DNA of 35,482 bases from an uncultured Desulfobacterales bacterium (GCA_947259495.1 CAMYLV010000010.1:1-35482); one strand, 5' to 3'; shown: positions 14,983 to 24,438, counted from the first letter of the stretch. Notes: generated by a model from the letters alone, not told the origin. Numbers and translations are program-made.

Positions 14983-15885
14983 TTATTCTTTATTGGCGCG
15001 GCTTTCGCTGGATGCAGCTATATAGATGGCTGAAAGAATGATGACACCACCGACGACTTTATAAACGCTGAGTCCTTCATCGAAAATTATATAGGCCAGA
15101 ATCGTGCTGCCGATAGGTTCGCCCAGCAGGCTCACAGCGATGAGGCCGGCACTGAGCCATCTCAACGCCCAGTTATACGTGCTGTGCCCGAGTATTTGTG
15201 CAACCAGCGCCATGCCCCAGAAAGCAGCCACCGTACCGGGGCTGAAACCGGTTATGGGCATTCTTAACAAAATCACAATGGTCCACAGGATGATCGCGGC
15301 GCTCCCGTAACATATAAAAATATACACCAACAGCGACAGTTTGCGCCGCAGATTGCGGCCTAAAAGCAGGTAAATCGCCGCGCATATACTGCCGGCCAAC
15401 GCCAGGCCGTCTCCCAAAAGGGCCTTGCCGCCGGTGGCAAAATCACCGTAACCGATAATGACACCGCCGATGACGCTGATGGCGATGCTATACACCGCCG
15501 CTCGTTTAACCCGTTCTTTAGCAATTAAGGGGGTCAGCAGACCGACCCAGAGGGGGTTGGTATTGACCAGCACAACGCTGTTGGCCACGGATGTATAGTC
15601 CAGAGAGGAAATCCAGGTAGCAAAGTGAAGGGCCAGAAAAAAGCCGGATATCACCGCCAGTTTCAGATCCCGCTGCGACAGCTTTCTTATTTCATCCCGG
15701 GCTTTCCACCATGCGATGGGTGCCAGAATAAGCGTCGCCAAACCCACCCGGTAAGCAGCAATCACCAGCGCCGGCGCATCCGCCAGGCGCGCGAATATAG
15801 CACCTGTGGATACAGCCAATGTCCCAATGATCAGGGCAAAATAGGGATTAAACGGGGGAGACATATCGGATGCTTTATCGGTCAT
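14983..15885 (-). CDS. EamA-family (DMT superfamily) transporter
   Basis: From the ATG at 15885 the product is 300 residues with about ten hydrophobic helices arranged as two EamA repeats, the usual size for this family of metabolite or drug exporters. An in-frame start at 16098 would add 71 hydrophilic residues overlapping the amidase gene and is unlikely. The chosen start is ten bases after the amidase stop, so it is probably cotranscribed with it. Conserved features include PYFALIIGTLAVSTGAIFAR in helix 1 and LLGEPIGSTILAYIIFDE in the second repeat (EP motif). The substrate cannot be predicted. Confidence 0.9.
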   Translation of the reverse strand: MTDKASDMSPPFNPYFALIIGTLAVSTGAIFARLADAPALVIAAYRVGLATLILAPIAWWKARDEIRKLSQRDLKLAVISGFFLALHFATWISSLDYTSVANSVVLVNTNPLWVGLLTPLIAKERVKRAAVYSIAISVIGGVIIGYGDFATGGKALLGDGLALAGSICAAIYLLLGRNLRRKLSLLVYIFICYGSAAIILWTIVILLRMPITGFSPGTVAAFWGMALVAQILGHSTYNWALRWLSAGLIAVSLLGEPIGSTILAYIIFDEGLSVYKVVGGVIILSAIYIAASSESRANKE

Positions 15886-15895
15886 GATCAGAAAG

Positions 15896-17974
15896 TTACC
15901 CCCGGGGTTGGGTCTGGCGAGGTCGTTTTCGCAAGGCAGTCGGGCTGGTTGCTTTGATATACTTTCGGATCCCTTGAACGATACCCTCAGCCAGCCGGTC
16001 CTGGAATTTGGGGCTAACCAGGCGCTTGCATTCGCGGGCGTTGCTGATAAATGCGGTTTCGATAAGAATGGACGGCATCTGGGCACCCAGCAGGACATAG
16101 AACGGCGCCTGCTTAACGCCTTTACTCTTTACGCGGCTATAGCGTTTATTTCTCAGGTGCCCAACCATGGCACTTTGAACATATGCAGCCAGACGGCTGG
16201 ATTCATTGATTTTGGCATTTTGCATCAGATCAAATAATATTTTTTGCAGATCGCTGATATTTTTAGTCGAGGTGGCATTTTCCATGGCGGCCACCCGGAT
16301 GGCTTCCTCATCGGTGGCCAGGTTCAAAAAGTAGGTTTCAAGTCCGTAAGCTCTGGGGTCGCGGGATGCATTGGTATGAATCGATATAAACAGATCGGCG
16401 CTTTTGGTGTTGGCAAATGCCGTGCGTTCCTCCAGGCTTAAAAATCGGTCCGAATTGCGGGTTAGGATGACTTCCAGTCCCAATTCCGACTTTATTTTTT
16501 TTGCCAGCCGTCTTGCAATTTGCAGGGAAACGTTTTTTTCATGCACGCCCTTGAGATAGCCCGGTGCGCCGTAATCTTTGCCGCCGTGACCCGGATCGAT
16601 GACGACCCGCTCAACCCCCAGCGCCAGTTGCTTGGCCAGCGAGCCGGGCGGAATTTTGCCGCCTTTTTTAGCCGTGGCAGAGGAACCGGGTGCGCGCTGT
16701 GGCCTGGCGGTCTTTGAGCCCCATACATCAATGACAATCCGAAAAGGATCTTTGAGTGAAAAAATTTTGTAGGTTTTAAAAGATTTAATATCGATCACCA
16801 CCCTGACGGAATCCTCTTTATACTGACCGGCACGGGCGTCACTCAGCAGATCGTCATGAATCGGAATGCTTTTGCGGATATTTTCACCCAGCCGGCTGTT
16901 GCTTAAATCAACGTAGAGGCGCTGTGGTTTGTTGATGGAGGGGTCCTTTTTAAGCAGATGGTGAAGGTAGGACGTTTCTTTGTCAACGTCGACGACGACC
17001 CGGGTATAATTGGGATTGGACCAAAAGCGCAGGTTGGTCACCATGACCCTCCCGCCAGGGGCGGACGGGTCCGAGGCTGTTTGATCACTTACAGAAGGGG
17101 CTTTGCGGGCCTTGCCGGTCTTGATTTTCTCGGCAATAGGATCGGTTCGGGCGACCGTTTTCTTTTTTACTGCCTCCGGTAGGGTTTTGATTTCAGCGCT
17201 GGCTTTGGCCTTATAGCGGCTTTCGGGAAATTGTGTGATGATCTGATTGAAAATAGCGGCTGCTGTTTCAAGATCATCTGCAGACCTTGAATAGGCATGT
17301 AGCTTCCGATGAAGGGATGCCGCCATAAAAAGACCCGCCGGGGCCCAGGGGCCTTTGGGATCCTTGTCATAGACGGACTGGAATTTATCAATACAGCGTT
17401 GCCAGTTGCTGCGGTATTTCATTTTACGGGCATTTTTACGAAGATCGCGGTAGCAGGCCTCGGCGCTGATGTAGGTATCTTTTGGTGTTGCTCCCTTCGC
17501 TGCGGTCGGTTTGGCTGCCGGCTCCGCTTTTTTTGAAATGACGGTTTTGCCCATCCTGCGAAGTTCAATACTGGCTTTTTGCCGGTAGCGGCTTTGAGGA
17601 TAGCGTTGAACAACCCGCTCAAAGAGGTCCCGGGCTTCGGATAGATCCGATGAATTGCCGGAAAACCGGGCCAGTGAACGATACATTTTAGCGGACATGA
17701 AAAGTCCGGCCGCCGCCCAGGGCCCGTCTGGATCCTGTTTGTAAACCGATTGAAATTTTTTAATGCACCGCACCCAATTATGGCGGTAATTTATTTTCTG
17801 GGGGTTCTGGCGCAGATTGCGATAGCAGGTTTCGGCCTCAAAATAGGCATCGCGGGGGGCTGCCAGCGAAAATCCTGCAAAAAGCAATACTGCAGCAACA
17901 ATCAACAGCGCAAGCGACCGCATCAGAAGTTTTCCAGCAAACAAAGCGGATTTTCGTTTTTCATCAAGCAGCAT
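15896..17974 (-). CDS. Periplasmic N-acetylmuramoyl-L-alanine amidase with duplicated N-terminal module and AMIN domain
   Basis: The 692-residue protein begins with a basic and hydrophobic signal region (cleavage probably near 38-40, SLAAP). Two similar modules of about 100 residues follow (about 41-141 and 164-265), each with a CYR-LR motif, a tryptophan and cysteine in the middle, and an FP/YP-SRY segment. A Lys/Ala-rich linker leads to an AMIN domain (about 308-418). The C-terminal Amidase_3 domain (about 455-674) has the zinc ligands H463 (DPGHGG), E479 (HEKN) and H533 (SIHTNA), and the catalytic E639 (IETAFISN). It should cleave peptides from murein during cell separation. The modules look like TPR/YbgF-type helical repeats. 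MutS lies 78 bases upstream. Confidence 0.93.
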   Translation of the reverse strand: MLLDEKRKSALFAGKLLMRSLALLIVAAVLLFAGFSLAAPRDAYFEAETCYRNLRQNPQKINYRHNWVRCIKKFQSVYKQDPDGPWAAAGLFMSAKMYRSLARFSGNSSDLSEARDLFERVVQRYPQSRYRQKASIELRRMGKTVISKKAEPAAKPTAAKGATPKDTYISAEACYRDLRKNARKMKYRSNWQRCIDKFQSVYDKDPKGPWAPAGLFMAASLHRKLHAYSRSADDLETAAAIFNQIITQFPESRYKAKASAEIKTLPEAVKKKTVARTDPIAEKIKTGKARKAPSVSDQTASDPSAPGGRVMVTNLRFWSNPNYTRVVVDVDKETSYLHHLLKKDPSINKPQRLYVDLSNSRLGENIRKSIPIHDDLLSDARAGQYKEDSVRVVIDIKSFKTYKIFSLKDPFRIVIDVWGSKTARPQRAPGSSATAKKGGKIPPGSLAKQLALGVERVVIDPGHGGKDYGAPGYLKGVHEKNVSLQIARRLAKKIKSELGLEVILTRNSDRFLSLEERTAFANTKSADLFISIHTNASRDPRAYGLETYFLNLATDEEAIRVAAMENATSTKNISDLQKILFDLMQNAKINESSRLAAYVQSAMVGHLRNKRYSRVKSKGVKQAPFYVLLGAQMPSILIETAFISNARECKRLVSPKFQDRLAEGIVQGIRKYIKATSPTALRKRPRQTQPRG

Positions 17975-18051
17975 TGCATCATTCCATCAAATGAGAAGCC
18001 ATTGCATTTTCTCGATTTGTATTCGGTCTCTCTGCGCGCTTTTCAGTTGTT

Positions 18052-20670
18052 TTAATTGGTAATGTTTTTGGCTTTTTCCTGGAGTTCGTTCAAGTAGTTG
18101 AGCGCCTCCAGCGGTGTCATCTTGGCGATATCCAGTTTGGACAACTTATCCACAAAAAATTGCGCTTTATTGTGAAACAAATCCATCTGCACTGCACCTT
18201 GCCGGGTATCTTTTAGATCGGAAAAGGAGTCTGCTAAATCCTGTTCCTGGTTTTCGATGCGGTATAGAATTTTTTTAGATCGGTTGATGACCCCCTCGGG
18301 AATTCCGGCCAAGCGGGCCACCTGAATGCCATAGCTGCGATTGGTGGCGCCTTCGACCAGTTTGCGCAAAAAAATTATTTCATCGTTCCACTCTTTGACG
18401 GCGATGTTGTAATTTTTAACCCGCTGTTTTTGCTGAGCCAATTCCGTTAATTCATGATAATGAGTCGCAAACAGGGTTTTAACACCGGTTTTATGCAAAT
18501 CGTGTAAATACTCGACCACCGCCCAGGCAATGCTCAGCCCATCATAGGTGCTGGTTCCGCGGCCGATTTCATCCATTATGATCAAACTGCGCTCACCGGC
18601 ATTGTTGAGGATATTGGCCGTTTCCTGCATCTCAATCATAAATGTGCTCTGTCCGTGGGACAGGTTGTCCAAAGCGCCGACCCGCGTGAATATCCGATCC
18701 ACGACACTGATGACGGCCTTTCGGGCCGGGATAAACGATCCCATTTGTGCCATAATGACCAGCAGTGCCACCTGGCGCAAGACAGTGGATTTTCCGGCCA
18801 TATTCGGTCCGGTGATAATCAGAATCTGGTTGGTTTCGTTATCCAATAAAACCGTATTGGACACAAACCGTTCGCCGGTTATCATTTTTTCAACAACCGG
18901 ATGCCGCCCGTCTTCAATATGGATATGACCTTCAATGGTCATTTCCGGTCGACAGTAATCATTTTGATCGGCAACCTCGGCCAGATTCAACAGGCAATCC
19001 AGGCGCGCTAAAAATTGAGCCGCAGCTTCGAGATTTTTATAATTTTGGACAACTTCCTGTCTGATCTCATTGAATATCTCAAGCTCAAGAGCCGCGCGTT
19101 GATCTTCTGCATTTATAACCTTTGTTTCAAAGGTTTTCAACTCATCGGTAATATAGCGCTCGGCGTTGACCAGGGTTTGCTTGCGCACATAGTTGGCCGG
19201 CACCTCAGACGCACGGCTTTTGGGCACTTCGATATAATATCCGAAGACTTTGTTATAGCGTACCTTTAAGGTGTTGATTCCGGTGGCTTCCCGTTCCTGA
19301 AATTCCAGATTGGCCAGGTAGCCTTTACCATCCTGGCTGATTTTGACCAGTTCATCCAACGCATCCCGGTAGCCTGGTTTTATCATTCCGCCTTCATTGA
19401 TGATCGGCGGCGCATCATCCCGGATCGCCTTTTCGATCACTTCCGCCAGTTCGTAAAGCGGGTTCAGGTTCTTATCCCACTGAAAAAGGGTGGATTTCAG
19501 CTTTAACACCATCTTTTGGATATGCGGTAACGTAAAAAGGGAGCGTTTCAGGGCAATCAAATCCCGTGCATTGGCATGCCCCATAACGATTTTAGTGCTG
19601 ACACGTTCGATGTCAAACACCGATTTCAAATGCTCGCGAATGCCTCGACGGGACTGGATGTTGTCTTTGGTTTCGGCAACCGCCTGGTGGCGGTCCCGGA
19701 TGTCTTCAAGCTTAATGAGCGGATATCGCAGCCACGATTTGAACAAACGTGCGCCCATGGCCGTTTGGGTATGATCGATAATACCGATCAGGGTGCCGCG
19801 CCGCGTAGCAGTATGAAGATTTTTTTCAAGTTCCAAATTGCGGCAACTGGAATCATCCACCAGCAGGTAATGGCCAAGGGAATAGGTTTCCAGACGCGTA
19901 AAATGCTCAATTTTTTGCTTCTGGGTTTCGCGAACATAAAAAACAAGTGCGCCGGCAGCCCGCACCCCGGCTAAAAGCCCTTCACATCCGAAACCCTCTA
20001 ACGATATCGTTTGGAACTGTTTGGTGAGCCGGTTATAACAGCGTTTGTAGTCAAATGCACTGTCATCCAGATAGGTAATGGCGCGCTCAATCTGGGCGCC
20101 CCGAATAGATGCCATCTGCGGATCGTTTTTGGCGGATTCCGGCAGCAGCATCTCCCGGGCGGATATGCGCAGTGATTCATCCGCAATCGCCGCCAGATCA
20201 TCCGATTCAACCAAACGGAAAAGACCGGTGGAAATATCCAGATAGGACAACCCGAAACCATCGCCATGACGGGCCAGGGCCAGAACAAAATTATTGGAAC
20301 GTTTGTCCAGAAAGGCATCATCAATGATCATTCCGGGCGTTATGACGCGCACCACATCCCTTTTGACAAGTCCTGTGGCAAGTGCCGGATCTTCAATCTG
20401 ATCGCAAACAGCCACTTTATACCCGTGATCGATCATACGGGCAATGTACCCGGAAACCGCCCGGTGGGGTACGCCGCACATGGGAATCGGAGATTCATCT
20501 TTTTTGTTTCTGGAGGTGAGCGTGATATCCAGGACCCGGGAAGCCACCTGGGCATCTTCAAAAAACATCTCGTAGAAATCACCCATTCGATAAAAGAGGA
20601 TCGTATCCGGATACGCCTCTTTAATCGAGAGGTACTGTTTTAACATGGGAGTTAATTTAGGTGGGCTCAT
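18052..20670 (-). CDS. mutS: DNA mismatch repair protein MutS
   Basis: The 872-residue protein is a full-length MutS. The mismatch-reading motif is in FYRMGDFYEMFF near the N-terminus, followed by connector, lever/clamp and ATPase domains. The Walker A motif is GPNMAGKST (about 621-629) and Walker B is IIMDEIGRGTSTYDG (DE at about 700-701). The late TLFATHYHELTEL motif and the C-terminal dimerisation segment are present. I start at the ATG at 20670; a TTG one codon upstream is also in frame. It heads a probable mutS-amidase-EamA transcript. MutL is not in the window. Confidence 0.97.
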   Translation of the reverse strand: MSPPKLTPMLKQYLSIKEAYPDTILFYRMGDFYEMFFEDAQVASRVLDITLTSRNKKDESPIPMCGVPHRAVSGYIARMIDHGYKVAVCDQIEDPALATGLVKRDVVRVITPGMIIDDAFLDKRSNNFVLALARHGDGFGLSYLDISTGLFRLVESDDLAAIADESLRISAREMLLPESAKNDPQMASIRGAQIERAITYLDDSAFDYKRCYNRLTKQFQTISLEGFGCEGLLAGVRAAGALVFYVRETQKQKIEHFTRLETYSLGHYLLVDDSSCRNLELEKNLHTATRRGTLIGIIDHTQTAMGARLFKSWLRYPLIKLEDIRDRHQAVAETKDNIQSRRGIREHLKSVFDIERVSTKIVMGHANARDLIALKRSLFTLPHIQKMVLKLKSTLFQWDKNLNPLYELAEVIEKAIRDDAPPIINEGGMIKPGYRDALDELVKISQDGKGYLANLEFQEREATGINTLKVRYNKVFGYYIEVPKSRASEVPANYVRKQTLVNAERYITDELKTFETKVINAEDQRAALELEIFNEIRQEVVQNYKNLEAAAQFLARLDCLLNLAEVADQNDYCRPEMTIEGHIHIEDGRHPVVEKMITGERFVSNTVLLDNETNQILIITGPNMAGKSTVLRQVALLVIMAQMGSFIPARKAVISVVDRIFTRVGALDNLSHGQSTFMIEMQETANILNNAGERSLIIMDEIGRGTSTYDGLSIAWAVVEYLHDLHKTGVKTLFATHYHELTELAQQKQRVKNYNIAVKEWNDEIIFLRKLVEGATNRSYGIQVARLAGIPEGVINRSKKILYRIENQEQDLADSFSDLKDTRQGAVQMDLFHNKAQFFVDKLSKLDIAKMTPLEALNYLNELQEKAKNITN

Positions 20671-20807
20671 CAATCAATCAAAACGACACAGCTTTTTAGC
20701 ATTAAAATACCAGGGTAGTTTCGGCACCAAAGTGGGGACTATGGCCAAATCTTGATGCAAGTGCAAACCGCACGTGTATTGGTTTTCATATTTAACTAAT
20801 TATATAT

Positions 20808-21299
20808 TTAATTTGAATTGGTTATATCAATTTTATCAAAGTATGGCTTTAAGTTTTTATAAGTGGCTTTAATGTGTTCCGGAATCACCCGAACCTCGCC
20901 AAATACGGTTAAGGCATTTGTATCACCAAACCAGCGCGGCACGATGTGAAAGTGCAGATGTTCCTCGACACCGGCCCCTGCGACCTTACCCAGGTTGAGA
21001 CCGATATTGAACCCATCGGGTTGCATGATCGTTTTTAAGATAGCCACTGATTGTTCGACAGTTGCCAGCAAATCGCCCATCTCTGACTTCTCGAGTTGAT
21101 CGAGGGTTGCGATGTGTCTTATGGGAGCCACCAGAAGATGGCCGTTAATGTAAGGAAATTTGTTCATGGTCACCATGGTCACCTGACCTTTATACAGCGT
21201 CAATTTATCCTGATCCGCCAATGCGGCACAGAAAATACAGCGCTTTTCTTTGTCTTTCAGAATGTAGTCAATTCGCCAGGGGGCCCACATGGTTTTCAT
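20808..21299 (-). CDS. HIT-family nucleotide hydrolase/phosphorylase
   Basis: The 163-residue protein has the histidine triad H114-x-H116-x-H118 in EEHLHFHIVPRW. It also has an N-terminal WAPWR motif and CIFC (21-24), a pattern common in diadenosine-tetraphosphate-type HIT proteins. It is expected to cleave dinucleoside polyphosphates or nucleoside phosphoramidates. It follows the dGTPase-like gene by 109 bases on the same strand and may share its transcript. Confidence 0.93.
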   Translation of the reverse strand: MKTMWAPWRIDYILKDKEKRCIFCAALADQDKLTLYKGQVTMVTMNKFPYINGHLLVAPIRHIATLDQLEKSEMGDLLATVEQSVAILKTIMQPDGFNIGLNLGKVAGAGVEEHLHFHIVPRWFGDTNALTVFGEVRVIPEHIKATYKNLKPYFDKIDITNSN

Positions 21300-21408
21300 G
21301 ACATAGACCTCAATTTATTTGTTATATCGCGCAATTATATTTGCATTTAATTTACGGTTTTTAGGTTTAAAACTCAAGCGCTTTTTTGGTCTTTTCGTTC
21401 ACACAGAG

Positions 21409-22578
21409 TTATAGTTGTTTAATTTCAGGGCGCATATCAACCGGGCACTGGTTCAGGAAATATGCATCTGTCATTCCGGCGATAAAATCACGCACAATCT
21501 CGGCACTGCTGTGGGTTTGAGTGTATGCCGCAGACATGCTGTTGAGAAATTGGCTAAAAATTCCAGACGACATATCTTGACCTCTGATATCAGAAAGATA
21601 TTTCTCAAAAAGAAAACCGAAGAGTTTATTTAACGCCGCAGAATATGTTTTTATTCTGGGGTTTAAATAGATTCGTTCCAGATTGAATTTTTTTAAACGG
21701 TTTAAGGCCGCCGATACATCCGAACTAAAAGTCACATAATGTTTTTGAAAGCTGTTCTGGATGATATCGGTCACCAGGTTGAAGACAATGGTACCGTTGG
21801 TGCGGCCCAGGCATTCGACACTATCGCGGGGCAATTCAGAGCGATCAATTAGATTCAGTCGAATGGCATCTTCGATGTCACGGCCAATATAGGCAATGGT
21901 GTCGGCGATTCGAACCACACAACCCTCGAGCGTCATGGGGATAAGGCTGATCAGGGGATCTTTAGTTTTGCTCTCCAGCTCGCGATCCAATGTATCAAAG
22001 GTCTTTTGGGTTGCCGGTCGCAGCCTTTGATTGTGCACTTCGCCGTCATGGCATAAAATACCATCAAGCGTTTGCAGACACAGATTCCAGCCCAGGCCTT
22101 TGCGTTCAACTTTATCCAGAAATTGAACGCTCTGCACGTTGTGTTGAAATGCACCGATGCCATAATTTTCGCACAACTCGGAGAGGTAACGCTCACCGTC
22201 GTGACCAAAGGGTGCGTGCCCGATATCATGTCCCAGGGCAATGGCCTCAATTAAATCTTCGTTTAAGCTCAGATACCGCCCGATGGTGCGCGCAATTTTT
22301 GAAACCAGCTGGACATGCAGAACCCGGTGCGTAATGTGATCATTTTTAATCAAGGAAAATACCTGGGTTTTATCGATGTAGCGGGCATAGGCGTGGGCGT
22401 GTAAGATGCGATCAACATCAATTGAAAAAGCCTGTCGATAGTCGGTATCCCTGTGTTCTTCCTGTGCCCGGCGAATCGCCTCCGAGTTACGGGCCGCCGG
22501 GCCGGACAATTGTTTTGCTTCCGCCTCATCCAGGACGCGGCGGGCACGCCCCATTATATCTTCATCATATTTCTTCAT
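21409..22578 (-). CDS. dGTPase-like HD-domain triphosphohydrolase
   Basis: The 389-residue protein matches bacterial dNTP triphosphohydrolases. It has a RYIDKTQVF segment, the metal-binding H84 in THR, the HD pair H117-D118 in LGHDIGHAPFGHDGE, and a later ADTIAYIGRDIEDA motif carrying the last metal ligand. The predicted reaction is release of triphosphate from dGTP or other dNTPs. The ATG overlaps the end of the ATP-grasp gene by 14 bases; an in-frame ATG at 22554 would avoid the overlap and lose only eight residues. It is the fourth gene of a tight operon. Confidence 0.9.
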   Translation of the reverse strand: MKKYDEDIMGRARRVLDEAEAKQLSGPAARNSEAIRRAQEEHRDTDYRQAFSIDVDRILHAHAYARYIDKTQVFSLIKNDHITHRVLHVQLVSKIARTIGRYLSLNEDLIEAIALGHDIGHAPFGHDGERYLSELCENYGIGAFQHNVQSVQFLDKVERKGLGWNLCLQTLDGILCHDGEVHNQRLRPATQKTFDTLDRELESKTKDPLISLIPMTLEGCVVRIADTIAYIGRDIEDAIRLNLIDRSELPRDSVECLGRTNGTIVFNLVTDIIQNSFQKHYVTFSSDVSAALNRLKKFNLERIYLNPRIKTYSAALNKLFGFLFEKYLSDIRGQDMSSGIFSQFLNSMSAAYTQTHSSAEIVRDFIAGMTDAYFLNQCPVDMRPEIKQL

Positions 22579-23344
22579 TTGCGATCATGGATTCCATTAA
22601 ACGATGGTAATCAAGGCCGGCTTCCCGGAAACCCTCTTTGCCGTATTTCATATTGGCTTCCAATACATAAAAGCGGCCGTTGTGTTCACAGATATCAATC
22701 CCGACATCATCCCAGCAGCACATACGGGCAATCTGCAAAGCCAAATCTCGGGCATCTTCGGGAACGGCATCCAGGCTGATGCGGCCGCCGACTGCCAGAT
22801 TGCTGCGATATTCATTTGGTGGGGCGATACGCCAGTAGGCGTGAACCAGGCGACTGCCAATGACCACCACCCGAATATCACGATCAATGGGCAGATACTC
22901 CTGGATATAGGCCGGGCTCACCTGCGCGAGGTAATCGCGAAGTTCTGAATCATTATGGATCAGGTAAACACCGCTTCCCAGGGCAGACCCGCGTGGGATT
23001 TTTGCAATGAACGGAAACGTGAAATGATTCAGAATGGATTTTTTCTGGCGCTTTCCGTAAAATACCCGCGTACGCGGATGCGGCAAATCAAGCAATTCGA
23101 ACAGTGCTGTTTGTTTTATTTTATCCTGCACGCATTTATAGGTATGATAGCTTGGAAAGGTAGGTTTGCCGATGGTGTCGAACAGGTCTGCATAAAAAGT
23201 CGTCGGGTAATAAATTTTGTTTGCCTGACGGATAAGCTCGGCTTCCCGGGGGCTGTAATCGGAGAAATTTGATCGCACCCCCAGTGTGCGTACATTTTTG
23301 CAATTTTTCAAACGCGCCTCAAGGGCGATGACTTCTTTTGACAT
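22565..23344 (-). CDS. RimK-like ATP-grasp protein
   Basis: The 259-residue protein has the ATP-grasp core of RimK-type ligases. FPFIAKIPRGSALGSGVYL (lysine and glycine loop) is the nucleotide clamp, with YIQEYLPIDRDIRVVVIG, the HAYWRIAP segment, and the metal-binding end GIDICEHNGRFYVLEANMKYG (split: GIDIC and YVLEANM). The N-terminus is shorter than in RimK. Such enzymes join amino acids to proteins, peptides or cofactors, and the acceptor here is unknown. It lies 12 bases after the Mut7-C gene and overlaps the dGTPase-like gene. Confidence 0.85.
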   Translation of the reverse strand: MSKEVIALEARLKNCKNVRTLGVRSNFSDYSPREAELIRQANKIYYPTTFYADLFDTIGKPTFPSYHTYKCVQDKIKQTALFELLDLPHPRTRVFYGKRQKKSILNHFTFPFIAKIPRGSALGSGVYLIHNDSELRDYLAQVSPAYIQEYLPIDRDIRVVVIGSRLVHAYWRIAPPNEYRSNLAVGGRISLDAVPEDARDLALQIARMCCWDDVGIDICEHNGRFYVLEANMKYGKEGFREAGLDYHRLMESMIANEEI

Positions 23345-23356
23345 TGGGTCGGACTT

Positions 23357-23836
23357 TCATGCGTTTGAACCGGTTTTATAGTCGAACAGCTGCCGGATTT
23401 TTTCAAGACTCCGGCAGGTATGGCTGCCGGGCCAAAAAATACGCTCACATTTAGGACATTGATTAAAATGATCGTGCGTTTCAAAAATATAATCCGGCAC
23501 CTGACCCAACAAGGCGGTTTTCTCAACCGTTACGATCGGCAGGTTGCATTGCAGACATCTGGAGAATGGTCGCGTTTGCGCAGCTTTTAAACCCAGTTCC
23601 CGAAAAATTTGATTTAACTGGAACTCCAGGTGGTCCGATTCAACAAAAATCAGTTTTCGGGTTGCAAACTGCTGGTAAATTCGCCGGGTACGGGTCAACA
23701 GAATACGATCACTTTCCAGACTGTCAATAAATCTTTTGCCAGACAATTCGGATTCAAACAGAGTATCAAAACCCAACAGGCGCAACCATTTGGTAAGTCT
23801 GCCGAGTGTTTTTTCTGCTGCAAAGCAAGGGATCAT
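23357..23836 (-). CDS. Mut7-C domain protein with two CxxC pairs
   Basis: From the ATG at 23836 (an in-frame TTG lies three codons upstream) the protein has 159 residues. The N-terminal half has the Mut7-C PIN-like pattern LGRLTKWLRLLGFDTL. The C-terminal half has a zinc ribbon with CLQC (94, 97) and CPKC (127, 130). The family usually has an acidic residue in VD before LG-L and another in TRD; here these are AE (E8) and TRT (T50), so nuclease activity is doubtful. The gene is between the DUF1232-DnaJ gene (17-base gap) and the ATP-grasp gene. Confidence 0.88.
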   Translation of the reverse strand: MIPCFAAEKTLGRLTKWLRLLGFDTLFESELSGKRFIDSLESDRILLTRTRRIYQQFATRKLIFVESDHLEFQLNQIFRELGLKAAQTRPFSRCLQCNLPIVTVEKTALLGQVPDYIFETHDHFNQCPKCERIFWPGSHTCRSLEKIRQLFDYKTGSNA

Positions 23837-23853
23837 GGAAGTCAATTTTTTTC

Positions 23854-24321
23854 TTAACCGCCCTTCCCGGTCAATTCCTGGTAAGCCTGCTGAATTTCCT
23901 TGAAACGCTTTTCAGCAAGTGTTTTAAATTCGTTGCCCAGGTGTTCCAATTTATCCGGATGGTATTTGCTTGCAAGTTCCCGGTAGGCGTGTTTTATCTC
24001 CTCGACGGACGCACTGCGGTCAATTCCCAATATGCGGTGCGGATCCCATGGTGTCACATCTTCGGCATATGGATCGTTTGAATCTGAGCGGTTATGACCG
24101 GAATAATCCCCGTGGCTACTGTCCTTATAGCTGCTGCCGGCATTTTGATAAAAGCGATAATGACGGGCAAACTTATTCTTGCGGGATGCAAAATATTTCC
24201 ACAACAGTATCCAGATGATTAAATCATCCAGCCAGCCCCAACCGACCAATAAATCCGGAACAACATCATACGGATTAAGGGTGTAAAGCCCTGCCAGTAT
24301 TATAAGAATCAGTTTCCACAT
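23854..24321 (-). CDS. DUF1232 membrane segment fused to a DnaJ (J) domain
   Basis: With the ATG at 24321 (a TTG five codons upstream is the alternative) the product has 155 residues. The N-terminal third is the DUF1232/YkvA pattern LNPYDVVPDLLVGWGWLDD with flanking hydrophobic stretches, suggesting membrane association. A polar Ser/His/Asp-rich linker (about 60-90) leads to a J domain with HPD at 121-123 (KYHPDK) and a helix IV-like end. It would recruit and stimulate an Hsp70 at the membrane. It is the first gene of the operon that continues with Mut7-C. Confidence 0.88.
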   Translation of the reverse strand: MWKLILIILAGLYTLNPYDVVPDLLVGWGWLDDLIIWILLWKYFASRKNKFARHYRFYQNAGSSYKDSSHGDYSGHNRSDSNDPYAEDVTPWDPHRILGIDRSASVEEIKHAYRELASKYHPDKLEHLGNEFKTLAEKRFKEIQQAYQELTGKGG

Positions 24322-24438
24322 GATTAGACATGGCAATTTTGTCGATTGGACGGATTTGCCATTCGCAGTGTTAAAGTAATACCGCCTGATTAGATTACCA
24401 GCCTTTTATCCTGCCGTAAGCGGGACAATTACCTTGCA

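Noticed and set aside
15886-16098. N-terminal extension of the EamA transporter
   Set aside because: The added 71 residues overlap the amidase 3' end, are Arg/Pro/Ser-rich, and precede an internal ATG that gives the normal family length.
21409-24321. Anti-phage defence island reading of the HD/Mut7-C/ATP-grasp operon
   Set aside because: No toxin, sensor, nuclease effector with intact motifs or other defence gene is adjacent; surrounding genes are housekeeping.
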